Assembly (NCBI GenBank): GCA_022478985.1
Contig: JAKSZP010018523.1
Location: forward strand, 62,001-126,000
DNA: 64,000 nt
Direction of reading: 5' to 3'
From: Massospora cicadina
Taxonomy: Eukaryota > Entomophthoromycota > Entomophthoromycetes > Entomophthorales > Entomophthoraceae
Below, piece after piece: positions 55,441 through 64,000 of the stretch. A program made the position numbers and the translations under genes. The notes beneath the pieces are model-generated. The model ran no database searches. It was not told where the DNA came from and saw nothing but the letters and a program-made list of their open reading frames with translations. Numbering within the stretch: the stretch's first letter is position 1; the number at the start of each line of letters is the position of its first letter.

Positions 55441-57500
55441 CAATTATGAATCTTTGACCTTATTGATATACGGAACTCACTTCACCATCATCCTTAATTG
55501 TTCCCTTAAAAATGGTTTGCAGATGAAGGATCCAGATGTGAGGATATCTAGATGGGCTTTATAACTACAGATTTACATTTCAATATAGTTTATTAAGTCA
55601 GTACTATATACCAAGATATAAATATGCATTTAGAGATTAACTTAGCTGCGTTGTTACCTGAATAAAACTATTATATACTTCAAATAATTGATGGACAGGT
55701 TGGAGTTGAAGACATCTACTATTAAGAAAAAGTTTCAATCTATGACAAAAGACACTCAGATTTAGGATGAGATGCTTTATAATTTATTTGTTAAAAAGGT
55801 TGCCTTGTGTATTTCCATCCTCACAAACAAAAGTTATTTTAAAAGACAAACCAGCGTAGGGCCTGAGCCGTAAAAAGACTTAGGAGTAGCAGAAAGATCT
55901 ATGTTATTAGGAATGAATTCTAAAATCATGCATGAGGTTTTTTAACCTGGTGACCATCTAGATGCAGTATCATCCAAGCCACCACTACAAGAAATTAAAT
56001 CTAGGCTCCCTTTGTTACTAATTAGCATGGTCAGCGTTGAAGTAGTAGATGCTCTATCACGGGTCTCCATGGCCATCTCTACAGCCTAAGCGCCATAGAC
56101 CATCCAACATAGTGGGATAATTCCATCTCTGACCCTTCTGCCACCACAAAAGCTATTTGTTTATTCTTTTTCAATTTTTTTTCATACAAAATGAATGTTA
56201 AGGGTCTTACTTTCTGATATTGGGCTAAATTTTACACCACAAGTTGTCCAAGAAAAACATTAATGTTCAGAACTAGCCAACAATTCGCTACTCCTTATCA
56301 TTCTACACTAATGAGGCAGTAAAATGAGTAATTATGCCCTTAAATCTATTCTTCATAAGGTGGCGGCCACCAAATATGTGATGGAGCCATTATATGCCAA
56401 ATAATCTTGAAAGACTACTAATAGTTTATACTGAGCAAATAAAATGTCATCGTTCTTGGCCCTATATGGGAAGAACCACATGAACCTATAAGTGTCTAAC
56501 CACTAACTGGCTCTTCTGGTTCCAAACTATCAGGTCAACATGAGAGCAAAAACTGACAGAATTCTCATAATATAAACGTTTGCCACAGAAGGAACTATCA
56601 TGATCACTCTATAGAGACTGCATGGTTCAATGCTCATTGACTGGACTTTCCCCCATTTAAGAATAGAGGTCTCGTCTTATTTTATAAACATCACCCTGGC
56701 GTATAGCCCAATAATCTTGACACCTCTTGGTCAAGTCCATAGTGCATCCTCTGTAAAGCATGTTTCGAGTCTTTTAAAGCAGATGTCATACAGGACACCG
56801 TGGTTAATAAGTTTCATTATAGGTTCTTTCGCGCCAATGTTCCCCTCATACAGGGTTTGAGGGTGACTCTGTCGCAATTTGTAATGGGTTACAATCTGAG
56901 CCTATCAAAGATTGTAATGATGAGTGGGTCGCCTTTTCTCTTTCAGACTTAATCCTTATTCACATAAATAAATTGTCTCTTGATAGGTCAATGCTTAAGT
57001 GGGCAAGATAAAAAAATATTTTTTCACAATGTATGATTCTGACTGTACTAACAATTAATGTCCTGGGTGAAAATTTATCTAAATCACAGAGTCAAAACAT
57101 GAAGTACAAGAACAATGGGAGCATATCAATCTAGACATCAATATAGTAGGATAATTTCTGGTCAGCTAATATATCATTAAAAAAGCTAAAATTAAGATCT
57201 AAGAGGGCCTAGACGAACTTCTACACCACATGCCTCCCCTGTAACCTATAGTTCTTGATAAATCTTATTTTTAATATATTTAGTTCCATATTCTTTCCTA
57301 TAAATCTTAATTGTGATATTTTTTAAGTACTTTTTCATAACAAGACTATAGCTTTATAATTTGAGAGCTAGATAACTGCCAGTATTTGGACCCTTATGAC
57401 ATTAAAGTGCTTTCCATCACCTTACAGAAGCCATTCCATTGCTAAATGCCATCACAAAGGAATCTAGAATATACGAGCAGGACATATCCAGGCAAAAAAG
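55440..57500. other. Downstream of Gypsy-5 pol; one unexplained open stretch
   Basis: Integrase is expected here but was not recognised. From about 56,735 a plus-strand frame is open for about 70 codons, with CILCKACFESFKADVIQD and FHYRFFRANVPLI; the CxxC-like start is suggestive only. The end of the region is AT-rich and plain. Confidence 0.3.
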
Positions 57501-57514
57501 AAAATAAACACTTT
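57501..57514. repeat. LINE-B target-site duplication, left copy
   Basis: aaaataaacacttt; 62,769-62,782 differs at one base. Confidence 0.75.
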
Positions 57515-57649
57515 TATTTACTTGGGGAAGGTCGACCATTTGAAAAGCACTTCTGATAAAGTGGGGAAACTAATGAAAACTCTAAAAATTAAAGACACCC
57601 CACAGGGTTCAAGGCCCCTCTTGTTGTCTCCAGTATCACCAAGCTTAGC

Positions 57650-60600
57650 ACGGTAGGGAAGAAGGGTTATGATGGCTTACTCTTGGATGCAGCATGTATG
57701 AAGGAAAGGATCAACCTTTAGGAACCATATGGGGAACCATGTGTTGATTGTCCTTCTGTTACAAGGGGTTATGTGCCCAAACAGCCATGCTAGGCTATGA
57801 TCCAATATATGGCTGTGGATGCGATTGATGGCTTCTTAGATTGTAGGCGCTGCTCTTGTAAAAGATTCCAGTACTATCATATGGATCGTCCATAGTGCTA
57901 TTGCTACTATTAACGCCTTAAGGGATGGGTGGATAGTAGAGTCCATGTTTATAGCGAACATGTTCCTTGCTAAGCTGAATGGTTGTCTAGTTTCTTGGCG
58001 GAATAGGCGCATGGCCTTTTTCCATACAGCCACTGATGTTGGGCATTGTTCTAAACGGTGTGCTAAGCTTTCATACTGACCACATATTGTACATGAGGTG
58101 TGAGTGCCATTTGACCGTTCTGCTGTGCGGTATACTCTCCTCATACACCTCCATACATGTGCTCTTATCCTGGGCTGGATTATATTTTGATGTGTGTATC
58201 TCCATACTTTTCTTTGAGTCTACAGGTTGTATGGTATAATCATATGAACCAGGTAATATATCCTAGCTATGGTGCTCGGATTTCTGCATATTTATTGTCT
58301 GTGACTATTTGGTCATTGATTTCCGGTCTGTGAGTTAGCTTGGGCGTCCTTCGTGACTGGTTTGGCCGCTTATGTGGATTTGCCATGTCGCTCTTCTCAT
58401 GGCTAGGAGTATTCGTTTAAAATGTGCAGGAGTGCCGTGTGGTCCTGAAGCTGTAGGATGGGATGCCAGATACTTGATTAACGTGTTTGGGTGATCTGGG
58501 TTTCTTAATTGGAATACTTGTGTGAAGTTATATCTTGCTGTTCTGGCCAATGTGTATCTGGAAGATCTGGGCTAGTCACCTGAGATATCCAGGATCCTAG
58601 TATATGGGTCGCTTACTCTACATAATTAGTAAGCCCCATACCTCCATTCCTTCTAGAGCCAAATAGGGCTTCGAGGCGTACAGAGGAGTTGTGGTTGGAA
58701 CATTGCCATCCTTGTAATAGGGCGTGAATTGTATTGAAGAAGGACAGTGAGAAAGCAATTGCATGGGCCGTGAACCATATGATTGATAGTAGCTTAGAGT
58801 TAGCTACCGTGACCCTTCCTGTTAAACCTGTTTGATGTCCATGTAAGGAGGCAATGCGTTTTGTTATTTTGTCTAGAAATTGATTTTCCATCATGTAGTT
58901 GTCGTAACCTCCTGCTTCTAACTATACTCCAAGTGAAATACAGTTTCAGCTGTTGGCTTGGTGGTGAAGGGAAGTTTCAGTGGAATCATTAATGATTTTC
59001 GCCTCCTATGTCTGGTGAGGAGTCTTGATGTATTAGCTTTTTTGGCACGGGGTAGATGGCGTCCAATGAGTCTGATATTTTCCCAGGAGTATGATTTCTG
59101 AGTTTCTCAGTGTTAAGTGTTGCGTTGCTTATGGCTGAGTAATCTTGTACTATCTTCTCAATTATGCAAGCGTCCTGATTGTTGGATATTCCCAACACAC
59201 AGTCATCATTGAAGGCAATCATTTTGACTGGTGGTTGGCCCTTGATATTGATTCCCTTAAGTGTATTTGTATTCCGGATTAGAGGGTCCAAGCTAAAATT
59301 ATAAAGTAGAGGGCTTTAGGGGTCACCTTATTTGAGTCCTCTTTGTGGATGACTGGGTCGGTTAAAAAAACCTTCTCCCCGCACAGCCATGGTACCAAAT
59401 TCTGTGAACATCATCACCCAGTTTATGAACCTATTTGGGATTTTAAATTTTTGAAGGCAGGCCTAAGATAGGTCCAGTTCACCCTGTCATATGGCTTTAG
59501 TTAGTCTAAGAAGACAAGCGCAACAGAGGTTTTGGACTGGCAGACATTGCAACTGTGTGGATGTTGTCCCATATGGATCTTCTTGGAACAAATACATATT
59601 GTGATGGGAATATAGCGTCAGTTGCAATTTCTCCTAGTAGTTTGACCATTATTTTTGTGAAAATTTTGGTATCTGTGTTGGTTAGGGAGATTGGGCGCCA
59701 GTTGGAAAGATTTAGAATGTCACGTTTTTTAAATAAAGTGACAGTGTAGGCTTCTTTGCCTCCAGGTAGGAGGCATGTTTCCATAATACACTTATTCATG
59801 TGGCTATAAGAATGTTAGAAATGTTAGTAAAGATTTTATGTAAAATTCATAGGGAATCCCATCAGGTCCAGGGCATTTCACTCTTGGTGCACCACGTACT
59901 ACTTCCCATAATTCCTCGCGCATTAAAAAGTTGATTATATTTTTATTTTGGGCTGCAGTGTCAATATGTGCACTTGTAAGGTATTTTTCATTTTTTTCTA
60001 GTTTGACAGGTTCATATACATACAAGTTCATATAATACCTGTGAACTTTGGTCATGACTTCTTCAGGTGTTTCCACTATGGATTTGTCCAAATGACAGAC
60101 CTGTGTGCAAGCTATTGTATTTTTCCAGAATGAAATTGGTGAAAAATAGCTCAAACAATTTTCTTCATCTCTTGTGTTTTTTGCTTTATATTGAACTCCA
60201 ACTAGGTGTTGGCATTCACGGATCAGGGCGTTTAGCCAAGCAGAAAAATCCGCCCATTTGTGACCCCATCCAGGGCTGTACCCTGTGCATAGGTCGTTAT
60301 TTTCTAGGTGGCTAATTTCTGCCAAGGAGATCTTGATAATGGCTGAAGCTGCACTGTGTCTTCTAGATGATGTATGTTTGATTTGTTGGGTTGTTGGTTT
60401 TTTGAAATTTTTTCATCTGGTTAGTGGGTCCAATCAGAAAGGTGTTTGAAAATCCTGGGTTGAGGATATTTCCTCCATCCAGGATTGAAATTCTAAGTCG
60501 GCTAAAATTTTCTGGGCATATTCTGCACCATCTGGGTGCTTGGGTACTTGGTTCCGCCGGTTTGTAGGTCACCAAAACTAGCAATGGTCAGAAAATTTGA

Positions 60601-61258
60601 TTTTTGTGGTTTTAAATTTTTGAATTTGGTGACAGAAAATTATTGTTGCGAGTATCAGGTCTATCTGTGACATAGAGACAAGTGTAACGTTGTGTACATG
60701 TGGGCGTGTCATGTTTTGTAGCAGGTTTAGCCTTTTTGGTAGTGGATCATATAGTCCCAGGGTTGCCTTTAGTACGTGGAGTTCACTTGCCCTTGTGGTA
60801 TCTCCATTGTGTATGGCCATTGGTCAGTACCAGGATTAATCCAGCAGTTCATGTCTCCCATGGTGAAAGTACTTGCTGGTAGATTTAGTTTTGTTAGGGC
60901 TGTTAGAAATTCTCTTTGTTCAGGTGCACAGTTTGGTGCATACACACTGACTATTGTGTTCATTTCGGTGTGCCATGAGAAGGTTATGACGAGTATGCAG
61001 CCATCCAGGAACAAATTTTTATTGATAAATTTAAAGTTTTGTTCATGCATACTATAACCCCACAGTGTTGTGACCAAAATGATATTGTTGGGAGGAGCAT
61101 TTTTCCCATGCCTTCTCCTCTCCCCGTGGACAGTGGGTTTCCTGCACCGCCAGGATATCCACAGGTGGGTTTTGTAGAAGACTCAACTTCTTGGCCTGGG
61201 ACATTAAGGCCTTGAGTCCTGCTATGTTCAGCGTCCCTATCTCTACTGAGACGCCCAA
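57650..61258 (-). pseudogene. LINE-B ORF2: APE endonuclease, reverse transcriptase, zinc finger
   Basis: Start near 61,258 (MGVSVEIGTLNIAGLKALM). Endonuclease blocks are better kept than in LINE-A: ILAVQETHCPRG, VSVYAPNCAPEQREFL, FTMGDMNCWINP, SQIDLIL and an intact KFSDHC near 60,584. RT: KCPGPDGIPYEFY near 59,860, LFKKRDILNLSNWRPISLTN near 59,720, PSQYVFVPRRSIWDNIHTVA near 59,580, GLK.GDP.SPLLYNFSLDPL near 59,310. The active site reads FNDD (59,202-59,213), Ala to Asn. Thumb and LTGRVTVANSKLL follow at 58.8 kb. Zinc finger CTICGQYESLAHRLEQC (58,043-58,093) is intact. At least eight disruptions. Confidence 0.9.
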
Positions 61259-61264
61259 TGCGCC

Positions 61265-62681
61265 TCAGGAGCGATTAGCAGAGCCTCCTGTCCCTACTCC
61301 CTCAATCACATTACTCTCCAATGCACCTCTGCTGCGGAGAGCATAGCCATGAGTAGGAGTTGAGGTGTATTCTACCCCTTTTGTTGCCGCTGTTTTTGCA
61401 CCTCTCTTGGCTTTTCTTGGTTTCCATTTATCATTGCAGTGCACTTGTGTGCTTTTATTGGCCACATTTTTTTCTTGCACATTCCATTGTTGATTTTCCT
61501 TCCCAATTGGGTTATATTCTGCAATTTTGGGGGTGCACTGAACCCCAGTTCTGCTGAATTCATTTCAAAATTGGGTTTCACCGAGTTCAATCTGTTCAGA
61601 TTGGGTGTTTGGTTTTACACAGGATTTGATTGGTTCATTGTGAAAATTCATCCATGTCTTCCTGGATCTGAACCAGCAAAATGGATGATTCTGCTAAGGC
61701 CTTTGCCTTGGCCCAACCAGCTTGTGAGCATGTTTGGCCATTTTTCATTATATTGGGTAAATTGGGTCACTTATTTTATATTGCCCGTGTTCTCCCCATT
61801 TGAATGCTTGTGTTGTATCCATAATTTTGAAGTATTCTGAGTCGTCTTCACCCATTTCATCCTCACATAAATTCATTTCTCTCAGGCCTTATTTTATGGG
61901 CAAGCATGATTCTTGTTCCCTAAGGCCTGGTAAAGGTTGAATATAGGGTTGCGCTCTCCACTGTTGTATGGAACAGCTGGTTATTTTACCATCAATGGTG
62001 AAGGATGTGATGTGGGAAAATTTTTATAATATCTTCCACTACCTCCTGGTTCAGGGAAATAATTGCAATTGCCTTCCCAGTGCTAAGGGTCAGCATCAGC
62101 TGGAATCTTTGCATTTCAAATTGTTTGATTTCTTTATAGGCTTTCCAAGCCTTCTCAGAGATGTCTTTCGACTACTGTGCGCGCCAGTGTGGTCAGAAGG
62201 TAATCAAAATTTATGAAAATATCTTTGGATTCTGTCCAACGTGTGCGTTTGGACAGTGCCAAATGCTGTCCATTGGGAAGGACAAGTACCACTCTGGCCT
62301 TTGCTGCTTCATTCGCTTCTTCTGCAGTTTCAAACCCAAGGTCTACCCAACCTTTGTGGATAGTATGGGTTTTTAAGTACACTACATGTGGGAAAAATTT
62401 ATGTTGGGCTTCGCTGAACTTTTCCCACATTGTCAGTGTTTCTACGCCCAGGAAAACTCATAACCCGTGTTCCACTGATGACAATGGTTGCGATTAGGAT
62501 ACTTCCATGTAATTGCAGTATTTTACCAAAAAATTAATGAAACCCGCGAGGGTGCCACCTTGAGTTTTTTGATTTTACTGAGATTTTCTTTTGTACCTGT
62601 GTGCTTAGTACCTTTGGGTGGTGCAGGTCCAGGTCCGCTGCCCTTTACTGCATTCTCCCAACTCTTTTCTTTATTACTCAT
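61265..62681 (-). pseudogene. LINE-B ORF1: CCHC-family protein
   Basis: Start ATG 62,681 (MSNKEKSWENAVKGSGPG), aligned with the LINE-A start. After two stops the frame 62,155-62,430 reads WEKFSEAQHKFFPHVVY and GWVDLGFETAEEANEAAKAR, the same RRM-like core as LINE-A. The knuckle region (about 61.8-62.0 kb) is too decayed to read. The C-terminal part 61,265-61,480 is strongly basic (WKPRKAKRGAKTAATKG) and ends GGSANRS just before ORF2. Confidence 0.82.
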
Positions 62682-62768
62682 AATCATCTCACCTGTTGTT
62701 GATTATCAAATTATACTGTTTGAATCAAATTGTATTATTAAAAGTGTTAATAATTATAAAAAAGTTAA

Positions 62769-62782
62769 AAAATAAACTCTTT
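62769..62782. repeat. LINE-B target-site duplication, right copy
   Basis: aaaataaactcttt. Confidence 0.75.
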
Positions 62783-62929
62783 GAAACCCTTTATAATAGT
62801 GAAGCAATAGTTTATTGAAAGTATCACAAGGCTTAGGTTGACTTGGGTTTGGCTCCTAAAAAGGAAAACACTTTAGTGAATATATTTTACCATTTAACTA
62901 ATATTTTTCTCATAAAGAACCAATAAAAA

Positions 62930-63100
62930 TACCTTGCATATTTCCTTGTAGATCTCAAAGGCGTGGCAAAGAGCAATCTGGGATTCAATCTTTTATCTTG
63001 TTTGGTCCACATGTAACCTAAGCCTCATGGTAAAACCGTTTGAAAAGATGTTAGAGACTCAGTCTTTAGTAAAGGAGTAATTAAAAAACAATATTTTTTT
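62930..63100 (-). pseudogene. Gypsy gag fragment next to LINE-B
   Basis: Minus-strand reading gives SNIFSNGFTMRLRLHVDQT and then ESQIALCHAFEIYKE. The second piece matches the gag block seen in Gypsy-1 (AQNAICNAFEPYKE) and Gypsy-2 (AQIAFCQTLELH), and the first has the preceding F-x-x-x-F-x-x-R-x-x-L helix. It is therefore a further copy of the same gag family, cut on its 3' side by LINE-B. Confidence 0.6.
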
Positions 63101-63109
63101 GCGTTGTCA

Positions 63110-64000
63110 TAAGTTCAGCTACACCAAACTACTTTATAATGAGTCAACTGACGTAGCGGTAGTTATCCCAACTTTTCTTGGTTTAGTCACCAGTTCCTGA
63201 CCTTGTGAGACAAAGAAACCTTTATGGATGCCAGCTTATCATTTGTAGGGGCTCTCTCCATCCTTAGCTCAATAAGGCTACTGAAATATGTATGTTTCCT
63301 TTTTGTAAAATCAAAAAGTTGACTAAATAAAATTGACATACATATTCACAGGGTCGTGAAGGCTGAAATGATCTAATCAAACTTTCAGGTGGTCTAACAC
63401 TGAGTGGAAATATTATCATAGGGTTACCATAGCACCTGAGTTAAGTCACTTGAATATAGCAAGCAGAAGTCGCAGAAATAGCAGAAACCTTGGAAGGTGG
63501 TGGAGAAATCTTAATCACTATATGAGCACAAAGAAATAGTAATGAGCCAGAGCTGACAGTAATTAGGACAACTGTATAATCATGACAATTGGTGCTCAAC
63601 ATGCGCCTTATTGCCAATAACATAAAAACTAACATAATATAAATTTGTGAATTTATCTGTATGTTTGAGGATTGTTAATGACCAATCTTTGGATAGCTTT
63701 ACCACAGTAATTCATAAGCTCCTGATGGTGATTTTTGAACAAACTAGAAAATTGGTGGCACATTATATAAGCCATTGTATAACCTGCTTCAGTTATTAAT
63801 TAAACTTTTAGTGGTGAAGTTTCAATCTTTATATTTCCTGTATTAGGGCGAAACTAGCTTATATAGGATTTAAATTTTTTATCAAGTCAGTGTCAGACTA
63901 AATTACTATGGTTAAAGCTTGATCAAGGCATGTAAGTCAGCGTTGATATCCTTATATGCTTACTACCATATTAGAAAAACATGACGGTTTGGTTTAAAAA
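63110..64000. other. No gene recognised
   Basis: Probably the gag/leader side of the same gypsy remnant. A 64-codon minus frame at 63,441-63,635 shows no motif. Sequence ends inside AT-rich DNA. Confidence 0.35.

Larger units (their letters stand above)
57515..62768 (-). mobile_element. LINE-B: full-length relative of LINE-A
   Basis: 5,254 bp between 14-bp repeats with one mismatch, within 31 bp of the LINE-A length. Same order: ORF1, ORF2, 3' tail GGTCGACCTTCCCCAA then TAAATAAAAG. Compared with LINE-A many CG sites read TG or CA, and there are more stops, so this is an older copy of the same or a sister family. It sits beside a minus-strand gag fragment at 62.9 kb. Confidence 0.88.

Noticed and set aside
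55957..55975. A fourth micro-insertion at gaccatctagatg
   Set aside because: Only ten bases match, there is no TACTA or A-tail, and no flanking duplication was seen.
1..64000. Prokaryotic operons, CRISPR arrays, ribosome binding sites
   Set aside because: No regular spaced repeats, no runs of intact same-strand genes; the content is eukaryotic transposons.

Overview
This is eukaryotic, AT-rich, non-genic DNA. I found no intact host gene, rRNA, tRNA or CRISPR. Almost everything readable is a transposable element, mostly decayed by stops and frameshifts and often inserted into another element. The repertoire is Ty3/gypsy LTR retrotransposons, three LINEs (CCHC-bearing ORF1; ORF2 of APE endonuclease, reverse transcriptase and a C-terminal zinc-binding domain), a D34D mariner, and a ~1.9 kb family that carries only an ORF1-like gene. 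D34D mariners are mainly known from animals; LINEs of this layout occur in fungi, plants and invertebrates. I cannot name the host.

Layout. 1-5.7 kb: coding scraps and a decayed minus-strand gypsy pol. 5,676-33,633: one minus-strand gypsy element (Gypsy-3) swollen to ~28 kb by insertions: a mariner in its left LTR (5,954-7,261); LINE-A between its integrase and RNase H (9,512-14,796, 15-bp duplication); LINE-C in its RT region (16,212-24,844, 13-bp duplication), itself carrying an ORF1-only element (21,935-23,884); and in its right LTR an ORF1-only element (about 29,005-32,931) into which a second, opposite-strand copy has jumped (29,097-31,055, 19-bp duplication). 33.6-38.7 kb: old debris with a protease trace. 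38,718-44,424: minus-strand Gypsy-2 with both LTRs and a GATGT duplication, holding another ORF1-only element (39,693-41,595). 44,977-52,634: plus-strand Gypsy-1 with both LTRs and gag, protease, RT, RNase H and integrase traces. 52.6-57.5 kb: another plus-strand gypsy pol remnant. 57,515-62,768: LINE-B, full-length relative of LINE-A. 62.8-64 kb: a gag fragment.

How the parts fit. The ORF1-only elements share a 3' tail with LINE-A/LINE-B, have target-site duplications of the same size class, and encode an ORF1-like protein with a CCHC knuckle but no RT. The simplest reading is a non-autonomous 'half-LINE' mobilised by the LINE-A/B enzyme.

The oddest signal is a micro-insertion. The same ~18-nt unit CCATCTAGTACTA plus an A-run occurs three times (23.43, 25.12, 44.09 kb), each between 13-17 bp direct repeats. 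For two sites, related copies in this window show the unoccupied site. These look like ultra-short A-tailed retroposons with a fixed 5' end.
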